Assembly: GCA_016928305.1 (NCBI GenBank)
Contig: JAFGKY010000001.1
Span: 1-64,000 of the forward strand
Source of the DNA: Bacteroidales bacterium
Lineage (GTDB): Bacteria; Bacteroidota; Bacteroidia; Bacteroidales; UBA10428
Direction of reading: 5' to 3'
DNA length: 64,000 nucleotides
Under the pieces are notes generated by a model, which saw only the letters and a program-made list of their open reading frames with translations, had not been told where the DNA came from and did no database searches. Of this stretch, positions 9,060-16,498 are shown piece after piece. How positions within the stretch are numbered: position 1 is the stretch's first letter; every line of letters begins with the position of its first letter. The translations under genes were made by a program, and so were the position numbers.

Positions 9060-10032
9060 ATTCTTCTTTATCCATTAATTTTTTAATAGCTTCTATTTGG
9101 CCTGCAAAGTAAGTACTTTTTTCGGGAAATTTCAACAACAATTTTTCATAGGTAAAAATCGCCTTGGAGTAATATCCTTGTTTTATATAGATCTTTGCAA
9201 GTGTGTCGGTAAGCAATCCCTCATCTTCCTTTACGCTGTCAGCTGAAATATCAATTTGCGGCGTTGTCTCAACCGGTGGTGTTATGCGAGGATTCGATTC
9301 GATAAAACGGTCAATAAGGATGTCTTTGCTGACGGTGGTATCATTAGCTTCTTTTTCTCCCTCCTCCACAGAATGCTCCGGAATATTATTCCCGTCAGGT
9401 GTTTTCAGCCAGTCATTGAAGGTTTTTGAATCCTCGAGATCAATCAGGTCATCCTGTTCACCAGCCGGCGTATCCAAATATACATCCTGGTCCACCGAGA
9501 CAAAAGGCCCGTTTTCAGCCTCGTCAAGCCAGATTATTCCCTCATCCCTTTCTTCTGACTGATCTTCAAACTGACCATCCTCTGCTGTTATTTCCGATTC
9601 TCCATACTCTTTCTTTATATCCAGCGCAATTGCAGTTACCAGTTCTGCTTCATCGGGTTTAATCGAATTTGTAATATGTACCTGGGCATTCAGTGCGTCA
9701 GCTATATTCTCCTGAAGGGTAGACTTTATTTCTTTCTCAGCCTTTCCGGATAAGGGTGTGTCAGGTTTTTCCGTTTCCCTATCTGCAGGTTTTGATTCCA
9801 GCGGATAAATAAGCTCATACAAAATTCTCCGGTCGGTAACAAAAGCGGCACCAAAAGATAACTTTGACTGAAAATCAAGAGATCCCGCGGTATGATAATT
9901 TTTCACTTCCAGTAACCGGGCAGTCTGAAAATAGGGATACTGATCCGTTAACAGCTGAATCTCTTTCATCGATTGTGTATTCAGCAAGTTCGGATTCCTG
10001 AGAAATTTTATCATTAAATCATTCGTCAACAT
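9058..10032 (-). CDS. TPR-like protein of unknown function
   Basis: 324 aa, no signal peptide. The N-terminal third (about 1-85) is a compact helical region rich in aromatic residues (YPYFQTARLL, DRRILYELIYPL). The middle (about 90-270) is acidic and low in complexity, probably disordered. The C-terminus (about 275-320) looks like a tetratricopeptide unit (TLAKIYIKQGYYSKAIFTYEKLLLKFPE). It lies 7 bp behind lptE in the same transcription unit and ahead of secG, so an envelope or secretion link is plausible by context only. I do not recognise a named family beyond the TPR-like end. Confidence 0.8.
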   Translation of the reverse strand: MLTNDLMIKFLRNPNLLNTQSMKEIQLLTDQYPYFQTARLLEVKNYHTAGSLDFQSKLSFGAAFVTDRRILYELIYPLESKPADRETEKPDTPLSGKAEKEIKSTLQENIADALNAQVHITNSIKPDEAELVTAIALDIKKEYGESEITAEDGQFEDQSEERDEGIIWLDEAENGPFVSVDQDVYLDTPAGEQDDLIDLEDSKTFNDWLKTPDGNNIPEHSVEEGEKEANDTTVSKDILIDRFIESNPRITPPVETTPQIDISADSVKEDEGLLTDTLAKIYIKQGYYSKAIFTYEKLLLKFPEKSTYFAGQIEAIKKLMDKEE

Positions 10033-10039
10033 ATGATAA

Positions 10040-10549
10040 TCACCAATTTACAAAAGCTTTATTAAAGATATCCTCAATCAGCAGTTTTAATATCTTATCT
10101 GTCAGCTCAGTCTTCACATCTTCAAAATTCTCATTTGCACCAAAATCTTCATACCGCGAAAAGCTGGCCTCATAATCCATATCTTCTTTTACCGAACAGG
10201 TATATCGGACTTTGACCGAAATGGTAAACCGGTTCTGTGCAGCCACCTCTGAGGTAATGGATACCGGCCTGACATCATACCCCGTAATGTTACCTTCAAA
10301 ATCAAGGTCACCTGCACCATTGACCAGTATTAGCCTTGTATTTGCCTGTATGTAATCTTTCAGATCATCTGTCATTTCCTGACTGAGGTTGGGCTCAACG
10401 ATCCTGGCCATGTTCTGAAAATATTGAACGGATACCGTTTTTGCTTCTGTTGGGATAGAAGCATCTTTTGTGGTCAGCTTGAAGGTGAAACATCCCTGTG
10501 ACACCCATGATAACAATAATACGAAGATACAGACAGCGTTTCGGTTCAT
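10040..10549 (-). CDS. lptE: LptE-family lipoprotein
   Basis: 169 aa. The signal peptide ends in a lipobox (SQGC, Cys about residue 20), so the mature protein would be an outer-membrane lipoprotein. The remainder fits the Bacteroidota LptE-like family: a segment after ATTENTION to outer-envelope assembly with VSVQYFQNMARIVEPNLSQ, a conserved GNITGYDVRPVSI stretch, then a C-terminal helix ending IFNKAFVNW. In better-studied bacteria LptE plugs the LptD barrel that places LPS in the outer leaflet. It starts 6 bp after the sigma-54 activator stop, forming an operon with it and the TPR gene. The family call is good; the role in LPS export is by family. Confidence 0.85.
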   Translation of the reverse strand: MNRNAVCIFVLLLSWVSQGCFTFKLTTKDASIPTEAKTVSVQYFQNMARIVEPNLSQEMTDDLKDYIQANTRLILVNGAGDLDFEGNITGYDVRPVSITSEVAAQNRFTISVKVRYTCSVKEDMDYEASFSRYEDFGANENFEDVKTELTDKILKLLIEDIFNKAFVNW

Positions 10550-10555
10550 GGCTGT

Positions 10556-11797
10556 TTACTCATCAATATTATATTCCTTTATTTTTCTGTACAACGTCCG
10601 CTCGGATATACCCAGCTCATTGGCAGCACTTTTTCTTTTACCATGGTGCTTTTCCAATGCTTTCACAATCAACTCCATTTCTTTGTCAGCCAATGAAAGT
10701 GATTCTTCCAAAACTTCCTGTGTATCCTGTATATTATCCGGCTGGGATCGTATTTTGTCAAACTTCCGGAAACCTTTTTCCTTGGGTATTAAAGTTTCCA
10801 CATCCTCATATAGCTTTTGTATTACACCGGCATGATTTTCATGTGCCTCAGCTGCTGCCGGACCATGCTGTATGATTTCAAAAACAAGCTTCTTTAAATC
10901 ACTAACATCGTTTTTCATATCAAACAGAATTTTGTAGAGAATCTCCCGCTCTGTGGCAAAGGTTTTCTGGTCGACAGTATCATATAACGCCGGCAGTTTC
11001 GTCTCGTAATAATCCGGAAGATAATTCCGGAGTATTTCACCCGAAATTTCTCTTTTCGATTCAATTATGGATATCTGTTCTGTTATATTCTTTAATTGCC
11101 GAATATTTCCTGGCCAGCGATAATTTGCAAGCATGTTCAAGGCATCATCCGTAAGTGTTATAGCGGGCATACGGTTTCTTTCTGCAAAATCAACGGAGAA
11201 TTTCCGGAATAGAAGGGCAATATCTTCTTTTCTGTCGCGCAACGGAGGTATATCGATGGGTACTGTGCTGAGTCTGTAAAACAAATCTTCACGAAAATTT
11301 CCCTTTTGAATGGATTGCTGCACATCCACATTGGTCGCTGCAATTACCCTGACATTGGTTTTGATAACTTTTGATGAACCCACTTTCAGAAACTCACCGG
11401 TTTCGAGAACCCGGAGTAACCTCACCTGGGTGGAAAGCGGAAGTTCGGCTATCTCATCAAGAAATATTGTTCCGCCATTGGCTACCTCAAAATAACCTTT
11501 CCTGCTTTCATAAGCACCGGTAAAAGAACCTTTTTCATGACCAAACAATTCCGAATCAATAGTGCCCTCAGGTATTGCTCCACAATTCACAGCAATGTAT
11601 GTACCATGCTTACGTGAACTGAACTGATGAATGATCTGTGGAAATACTTCCTTCCCTGCCCCACTTTCACCGGTAATTAATACAGACAAATCGGTGGGAG
11701 CCACTTGTATGGCAATATCAATAGCCCGGTTTAATCCAGGTGCATTACCGATGATGCCAAAACGTTGCTTTATTCTCTGTATCTCAACTTTCTCCAT
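10556..11797 (-). CDS. Sigma-54 activator, AAA+ with Fis-type HTH, no receiver domain
   Basis: 413 aa. Residues about 10-245 are the sigma-54-interacting AAA+ domain: Walker A GESGAGKE, the sigma-54 contact loop as GSFTGA (usual GAFTGA), Walker B FLDEIAELP, and a sensor region with RLSTVPIDIPPLRDRKEDI. A linker follows, then a Fis-like helix-turn-helix at the C-terminus (AANELGISERTLYRKIKEYNI). There is no N-terminal receiver or GAF domain, so it resembles PspF-type activators whose control comes from partner proteins or expression level. It heads a unit with lptE, the TPR gene and probably secG. Its targets are unknown. Confidence 0.93.
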   Translation of the reverse strand: MEKVEIQRIKQRFGIIGNAPGLNRAIDIAIQVAPTDLSVLITGESGAGKEVFPQIIHQFSSRKHGTYIAVNCGAIPEGTIDSELFGHEKGSFTGAYESRKGYFEVANGGTIFLDEIAELPLSTQVRLLRVLETGEFLKVGSSKVIKTNVRVIAATNVDVQQSIQKGNFREDLFYRLSTVPIDIPPLRDRKEDIALLFRKFSVDFAERNRMPAITLTDDALNMLANYRWPGNIRQLKNITEQISIIESKREISGEILRNYLPDYYETKLPALYDTVDQKTFATEREILYKILFDMKNDVSDLKKLVFEIIQHGPAAAEAHENHAGVIQKLYEDVETLIPKEKGFRKFDKIRSQPDNIQDTQEVLEESLSLADKEMELIVKALEKHHGKRKSAANELGISERTLYRKIKEYNIDE

Positions 11798-11841
11798 ACT
11801 TGTTCATGCTTGAATCATGCCTGATGAATCGAACAACATGA

Positions 11842-11849
11842 CAAAATTA
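11842..11849 (-). promoter_or_regulatory. Putative -7 box of the sigma-54 activator operon
   Basis: Minus strand TAATTTTG matches TAnnTTTG exactly, 45 bases before the ATG at 11797. The -33 side is only T-rich. Confidence 0.4.
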
Positions 11850-12035
11850 CAATATTAATGGATTTTAAAGAATATTCACTGCCATTTCTTCATGTTTTAC
11901 CCAAAATAGTTATTTCAGGGCTGAACTCAAAAAACAAGAATTCAGTTAAGACCAGACTTTATAGATAATTAGAATCCTTATTCCTTATTTCAGGCTATAT
12001 TTCGGGACTTTTAAAGATTAAATTATAAAAAGCAT

Positions 12036-12043
12036 TAGATTTG
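12036..12043 (+). promoter_or_regulatory. Putative -7 box of kdsB
   Basis: TAGATTTG matches the TAnnTTTG consensus and ends 15 bases before the kdsB ATG at 12059, giving a short leader. No clear -33 TTTG. Confidence 0.45.
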
Positions 12044-12058
12044 TTCAGCTGAATTCCT

Positions 12059-12817
12059 ATGAATAGTATTGCTATTATTCCCGCACGATATGCATCCTCC
12101 AGGTTCCCGGGGAAACCGCTTGCTGATATGGGAGGAAAACCAATGATCCAAAGGGTATATGAACAGGCTAAAAAGGCTTTTTCCAACGTGATCGTTGCTA
12201 CCGATGATGAGCGTATTTCCGGGGCTGTCATGAACTTTGGCGGAATGGTAGTTATGACATCCGCTGCACATAAAAGTGGTACTGACCGTTGTGCCGAAGC
12301 ACTCCAGCTCGCTGAGAATATTCTTTCATCGGTTTTCGATATTATTGTAAACGTACAGGGTGACGAACCCTTTGTACAGCCTGCACAGCTAGAGCTTTTA
12401 GCATCATGCTTTACGCATTCTGAAACACAGATTGCCACACTTGCAAGACCTGCACATAATGTGCAGGAACTCTCTGATCCCAACAAACCCAAGGTGATCC
12501 TGAATAAAAACTCGGAAGCCATTTATTTCAGCCGTTCTGTTATTCCTTATGTAAGAGGGATCGATTTAATGAAATGGACCGATCTCCATAACTTCTATAT
12601 GCATATCGGATTGTATGCTTTTCGCAAGGATGTTCTGAAGAAAATCACAAAACTGGAACCAACGTTGCTCGAGAAAGCAGAATCGCTTGAGCAGTTGCGA
12701 TGGATTGAAAACGGTTACCGTATACAGGTAAAACTAACCAATTATGAGAGTCATGGTATTGATACACCGGATGACCTGAAAAAAGCGATGCAGATGTTAG
12801 GCAACCAAATCAGCTAA
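12059..12817 (+). CDS. kdsB: 3-deoxy-manno-octulosonate cytidylyltransferase KdsB
   Basis: Makes CMP-Kdo from CTP and Kdo, the activated sugar for the LPS inner core; cytoplasmic. 252 aa, usual length. The nucleotide-binding start IPARYASSRFPGKPLADMGGKPMI is typical, followed by VATDD, the VQGDEP motif and HIGLYAFRKDVL, and the C-terminal ...RIQVKLTNYESHGIDTPDDL. The ATG at 12059 is the family start. A TAnnTTTG box lies just upstream. The Kdo transferase gene waaA is 1.7 kb downstream on the other strand. Confidence 0.97.
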   Translation: MNSIAIIPARYASSRFPGKPLADMGGKPMIQRVYEQAKKAFSNVIVATDDERISGAVMNFGGMVVMTSAAHKSGTDRCAEALQLAENILSSVFDIIVNVQGDEPFVQPAQLELLASCFTHSETQIATLARPAHNVQELSDPNKPKVILNKNSEAIYFSRSVIPYVRGIDLMKWTDLHNFYMHIGLYAFRKDVLKKITKLEPTLLEKAESLEQLRWIENGYRIQVKLTNYESHGIDTPDDLKKAMQMLGNQIS

Positions 12818-12852
12818 CCCGAATGATGGCGGGCAGGTTTGCAAATCTCTGA

Positions 12853-12886
12853 ATCAACCAATCATTAAATCATCAAATCAACAAAT
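12853..12886. repeat. 8-bp tandem array, ATCAnnAA type
   Basis: Four octamers ATCAACCA, ATCATTAA, ATCATCAA, ATCAACAA followed by AT, between kdsB and the terminator of the convergent gene. Confidence 0.6.
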
Positions 12887-12913
12887 AAAAAGTCAGGTTG
12901 TCTAAACCTGGCT
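12887..12913 (-). terminator. Intrinsic terminator after the YidB-like gene
   Basis: On the minus strand a 9-bp stem AGCCAGGTT / AACCTGACT (one G-T pair, loop TAGAC) is followed by TTTTTATTTG. It lies 31 bases past the stop at 12945 and between convergent genes. Confidence 0.7.
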
Positions 12914-12944
12914 GAAACAAAGATCTGTAGACTTTCAGGATTCT

Positions 12945-13355
12945 TTACTTTTTAAGTATCTTGCCTAAAATATCCTGTACATTGATCTGACTGGTAGATG
13001 ATGTTTTACCGTCGGGAGTAAGTTTGTCAATGATCATGGGCAAAAACTTAGCAAGCATTCCGGAAGCAGCAGTATTCGAAACTCCCAGTTTCGCAGCAAT
13101 CTGAGAAATAACATCACTGCCAAGTGCATTGTTAAGCTGACTTGATTTTACAGACTTGTTTTTGCCCGTGCTGATCCAGGAATCTACTGCGTTTCCAAGT
13201 CCTGCCTTGGTCAATTTTCCGACAAGGCCGTCAAGACCTCCGGTTTGTTGGTTATTGACTAATATATCCATGATGCTGGTAACAGCATTTTTGTTGGATT
13301 CGGTTGCTTTAGGCGAACCGCCAGCCATGTTTAAAAGACTGTCTAATAATCCCAT
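12945..13355 (-). CDS. YidB-like (DUF937) protein
   Basis: 136 aa, no signal peptide or membrane segment. It begins MGLLDSLLNMAGG and is rich in Gly, Asn, Ser and Leu, with short helical repeats (GLDGLVGKLTKAGLGNAVDSWISTGKN; LGSDVISQIAAKLGVSNTAASGMLAKFLPMIIDKLTP). This pattern is that of the YidB/DUF937 family of small soluble proteins of unknown function. Single gene with its own terminator; no functional partners nearby. Confidence 0.85.
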   Translation of the reverse strand: MGLLDSLLNMAGGSPKATESNKNAVTSIMDILVNNQQTGGLDGLVGKLTKAGLGNAVDSWISTGKNKSVKSSQLNNALGSDVISQIAAKLGVSNTAASGMLAKFLPMIIDKLTPDGKTSSTSQINVQDILGKILKK

Positions 13356-13371
13356 TTTCGTTGGTTTATAA

Positions 13372-13701
13372 AGTTAAAGCTGATGTAAATATCCATATTA
13401 AATATCAAATAAATGTAATGATTAATTTACACGTTTTCAATGCCAACGGCTAATCTTTGGTCTTTATGCTGCAAAAGTCCAGGCTGACCTAACCTGCTCT
13501 ATTCATAAAAACACAGATTATTCTGTTTTAAAGCAGGTTAGCCCGATCTATATACACATAGTTTTCGAAGAAAAGTTTGTGTAACTTAATCGTAATCTGT
13601 TCATTAAAAGAAATTCATGAATTATACAGGCTAAATGTTTTTATAATATATACAGAAGATTCCGGGTTGATGAATAAGGCTATAAAACCATTGCCCGCCC
13701 A
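13372..13701. other. Gap with nested inverted repeat
   Basis: About 330 bases without a gene. The main feature is a long imperfect hairpin at 13489-13541. Sequence at 13474-13500 (AAAAGTCCAGGCTGACC...) partly resembles the terminator at 12888, so the YidB-like gene has related sequence on both sides. Promoters for that gene (minus strand) should also be here. Confidence 0.5.
13489..13541. repeat. Nested inverted repeat, possible structured RNA or terminator
   Basis: Outer arms CTAACCTGCT and AGCAGGTTAG (13489-13498, 13532-13541) are perfect complements. Inside, ACAGA-TTAT-TCTGT forms a second stem. About 160 bases past the waaA stop on the minus strand, too far to be an ordinary waaA terminator. 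Confidence 0.5.
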
Positions 13702-14937
13702 CTATTTTTCGACTGCAAATAACCGATTGACAATTATTCCGGTGGCTCCGGCGTTCCTGCATACAAAATCCTTTGAAATCTTACCCAGCCGAAATCTCTC
13801 TTCCGGAAAATCCAGCCACTGATTCAGGCACGTTGTTAAATCCTTCAGGGTGGTGTAACTCATTGCACCTCCAAGCCCGATCAATTCCACAGCTTCATTG
13901 AATTTTGCATAATTGGGCCCGAAGATTATCGGAAGTCCAAACGTAGCCGCTTCCAGAATGTTGTGGATACCCGCACCAAATCCACCACCAATATAAGCTA
14001 TATCGCCGAAACGATATAAGGAAGACAACATGCCAATATTGTCTATTATGAGCACCTTCCTGTCGGTGACATTCTCCTTGGTGGCTTCCGAATACCTTAT
14101 AAAAGGCTTTTTTAATTGTCTTATCATCCACCGGATATGATCCTCATGGACTTCATGGGGTGCTATGATAAATCTGGCCTCTCCATCGTAATTGTTTATG
14201 TAGGATATTAAATTGTGTTCATCTCCGGGCCATGTGCTTCCGGCTATCAGGCATATACGATCACCTTTGAAAGAGGCCGCAACCGGTATATCTTTTGCCC
14301 CGGATGCTATCTGTAATACCCGGTCAAAACGCGTATCGCCTGACAGGGTAACATTGCTTAACGATATGCCATGTAACAGATCCAATGATTCCTGCGTCTG
14401 CACAAAAAAGTGTTCAAAATAAAAAAGCATCTTGCGGAACCACTTGCCATACCATCGGAAAAAAAACTGCCCCGGCCGGAATATTCCCGAAATCAGGTAT
14501 ACCGGGATTTTATTAACGTATAACTGATGAATATAATGATACCAGAACTCATACTTTACGAATATGGCCATAGCAGGTTTCACCAGTTGTATAAAGCGTC
14601 TTGCATTCTTCTCAAGGTCTAAGGGCAGATAAAATATATAGTCGGCCCCTGCATAATTCCTGCGAATTTCATAACCGGATGGAGAAAAGAATGTGAGCAA
14701 TATTTTATAGTGATTATACCGGTGTTTAATCTCTTCCATAACCGGCCGCCCCTGTTCAAACTCTCCCAGCGATGCAACGTGGAACCAAATCAACGGACCG
14801 CTCTTAACCGTTTCCGAAATCTGCCCGAAGATTCTTTTTCTTCCCTTGATCCATAATCGGGCTTTTGGGCTGAACGGGGCAACGATGAGAATACCCAGGT
14901 AATACAGAAGCAATCCTGCCGAATAGATGTATTTCAT
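13702..14937 (-). CDS. waaA: 3-deoxy-D-manno-octulosonic acid transferase WaaA
   Basis: Inner-membrane-associated GT-B glycosyltransferase that adds Kdo from CMP-Kdo to lipid A. About 411 aa. It has an N-terminal membrane anchor (YSAGLLLYYLGILIVAPF), then WIKGRKRIF and the catalytic-Glu motif WFHVASLGEFEQGRPV, a GDTRFDRV motif, AGSTWPGDE and the CMP-binding region YIGGGFGAGIHNILEAA. The frame is open to 14970, but I start at the ATG at 14937 (MKYIYSAG), which matches the family N-terminus; the earlier ATG adds 11 residues. A single gene, functionally paired with kdsB nearby. Confidence 0.93.
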   Translation of the reverse strand: MKYIYSAGLLLYYLGILIVAPFSPKARLWIKGRKRIFGQISETVKSGPLIWFHVASLGEFEQGRPVMEEIKHRYNHYKILLTFFSPSGYEIRRNYAGADYIFYLPLDLEKNARRFIQLVKPAMAIFVKYEFWYHYIHQLYVNKIPVYLISGIFRPGQFFFRWYGKWFRKMLFYFEHFFVQTQESLDLLHGISLSNVTLSGDTRFDRVLQIASGAKDIPVAASFKGDRICLIAGSTWPGDEHNLISYINNYDGEARFIIAPHEVHEDHIRWMIRQLKKPFIRYSEATKENVTDRKVLIIDNIGMLSSLYRFGDIAYIGGGFGAGIHNILEAATFGLPIIFGPNYAKFNEAVELIGLGGAMSYTTLKDLTTCLNQWLDFPEERFRLGKISKDFVCRNAGATGIIVNRLFAVEK

Positions 14938-15061
14938 ACTGCTTACATGACAGGGAACAAAGTAAATCATTTTTGAACAATGTATCCAATGAAATGTTAT
15001 TCTATTAATTTAGAATTATTCTAAATAATTTTTTGATTGTATAACTAAAAAAACACTTCCT

Positions 15062-15667
15062 ATGGCTTTTGAATTACCAACTTTAGCGTACGATTACGCC
15101 GCTCTGGAACCGCATATTGATGCCCGAACCATGGAAATCCATCATACCAGGCATCATGGAGCCTACACCACAAACCTTAATAATGCACTGGCAGGCAGTG
15201 AATGGGAAAATAAGAAAATCGAAGAAATCCTTGCAGAAATCTCAAAATTGTCTTTGGCAGTGAGGAATAACGGAGGTGGTTATTATAACCATAACCTGTT
15301 TTGGGAAATCATGTCTCCATCCGGTGGTGGCCAGCCCCGGGGTGACCTCGCTGATGCGATAAACAATTCTTTCGGGTCCTTTGAAAAATTCAAGGAATTA
15401 TTTTCTTCTGCAGCTATGACCCGTTTTGGTTCGGGATGGGCCTGGCTTATGAAAAACGGGGGCAAACTCAGTGTGACTTCCACACCTAACCAGGATAATC
15501 CCCTTATGGATGTGTCTGAAGTGAAAGGTTATCCAATTCTTGGACTCGATGTATGGGAGCATGCTTATTATTTAAAGTACCAGAACAGGAGAAATGAATA
15601 TGTTGCAGCCTTCTGGAATGTGATCAACTGGGAGGAAGTAAACCGAAGATTCAAAGGTAACCGGTAA
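15062..15667 (+). CDS. sodA: Superoxide dismutase, Mn-type signature
   Basis: Dismutates superoxide; cytoplasmic. 201 aa. Metal ligands are visible as His27 (EIHHTRHH), His77 (YYNHNLFW), Asp163 and His167 (DVWEHAYY). The outer-sphere glutamine that tunes the metal is at Gln144 (NQDNPLM) with Gly at 73 (GGGYYNHN), the arrangement of Mn enzymes, in contrast to the next gene. The last residues GNR and the TAA stop lie in a 7-bp repeat (15656-15676). Followed 192 bp later by an Fe-type paralogue. Activity is sure; metal choice is inferred from two residues, and Bacteroidota enzymes can be cambialistic. Confidence 0.93.
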   Translation: MAFELPTLAYDYAALEPHIDARTMEIHHTRHHGAYTTNLNNALAGSEWENKKIEEILAEISKLSLAVRNNGGGYYNHNLFWEIMSPSGGGQPRGDLADAINNSFGSFEKFKELFSSAAMTRFGSGWAWLMKNGGKLSVTSTPNQDNPLMDVSEVKGYPILGLDVWEHAYYLKYQNRRNEYVAAFWNVINWEEVNRRFKGNR

Positions 15668-15676
15668 CCGGTGTTC
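15656..15676. repeat. 7-bp array over the stop codon of the first SOD
   Basis: GGTAACC, GGTAACC, GGTGTTC. The TAA stop (15665-15667) is inside the second unit. Confidence 0.65.
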
Positions 15677-15743
15677 AGCGATGGTTGTGCTGTCATCGGA
15701 TTTACGGGATAACAGAAAAAAGATCCAATAAATACACAATTTA

Positions 15744-15803
15744 CTGTCGACCGTTGACTGTTGACCTTTTTCTATAAACTGTGAACTGTGAACTGTTAAC
15801 GGT
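15744..15803. repeat. 7-bp arrays between the two SOD genes
   Basis: CTGTCGA, CCGTTGA, CTGTTGA (15744-15764), then AAACTGT, GAACTGT, GAACTGT, TAACGGT (15776-15803). Both fit the GTnnACn class read on one strand or the other. Confidence 0.65.
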
Positions 15804-15859
15804 ATTTGTTATTTTACTTAATTATCACTACCTTGTAGAATAATTTAAAATAACAAGTC

Positions 15860-16441
15860 ATGCCGTTCGAATTGCCAAAACTGCCGTATGCCCTTGACGC
15901 ACTCCAGCCTCATATATCAAAGCAGACACTTGAATTTCATTACGGAAAGCATCACCAGGCGTACATTAATAACCTGAATAACCTTATTGCCGGGACAAAA
16001 TTTGAAAATGCTTCCCTCGAGCAGATTATCCGGGAGGCGGATGGAGGTATCTTTAACAATGGGGCACAGGTATGGAATCATACTTTCTATTTTATGAGCT
16101 TTTCTCCGCAGGCATCACATGAACCTCAGGGTAAACTTGCACAAACCATAAACAGTCAGTACGGATCTTTTGCTTCCTTTAAGGAACAGTTTTCAAAAGC
16201 TGCCGTGACACTCTTTGGATCGGGATGGGCTTGGCTGGCTGCAAAGGAAGACAGTTCCCTGGAAATCATACAGGAAAGCAATGCAGGCAATCCGCTTCGT
16301 AAAGGATTAATCCCCTTGCTCACATGCGATGTTTGGGAACATGCCTATTACCTTGATTATCAAAATAAACGACCTGATTACCTGCAGGCATACTGGAATG
16401 TACTGGACTGGAAGGTAATATCGGAAAGATTTTACGATTAG
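15860..16441 (+). CDS. sodB: Superoxide dismutase, Fe-type signature
   Basis: 193 aa paralogue of the preceding gene. Ligands are His27, His74 (WNHTFYF), Asp157 and His161 (DVWEHAYY). The tuning glutamine is at Gln70 (NGAQVWNH) and the other position is Ala142 (SNAGNPL), the Fe-SOD arrangement. Sequence similarity to its neighbour is moderate, so the pair is old or was brought together and is not a recent copy. The two are 192 bp apart with repeats between, so co-transcription is uncertain. The stop codon is the first part of a hairpin (16440-16463). Confidence 0.93.
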   Translation: MPFELPKLPYALDALQPHISKQTLEFHYGKHHQAYINNLNNLIAGTKFENASLEQIIREADGGIFNNGAQVWNHTFYFMSFSPQASHEPQGKLAQTINSQYGSFASFKEQFSKAAVTLFGSGWAWLAAKEDSSLEIIQESNAGNPLRKGLIPLLTCDVWEHAYYLDYQNKRPDYLQAYWNVLDWKVISERFYD

Positions 16442-16463
16442 AGACGCAATATATTGTGTCTCT
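16440..16463. terminator. Hairpin at the end of the second SOD gene
   Basis: 10-bp stem AGAGACGCAA / TTGTGTCTCT (one G-T pair) with TATA loop, starting inside the TAG stop. There is no T-run, so it may be a repeat hairpin or a transcript 3'-end stabiliser between convergent genes. Confidence 0.5.
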
Positions 16464-16498
16464 GCTGACAATAAAGATTATCGATGATGCATTACCGT

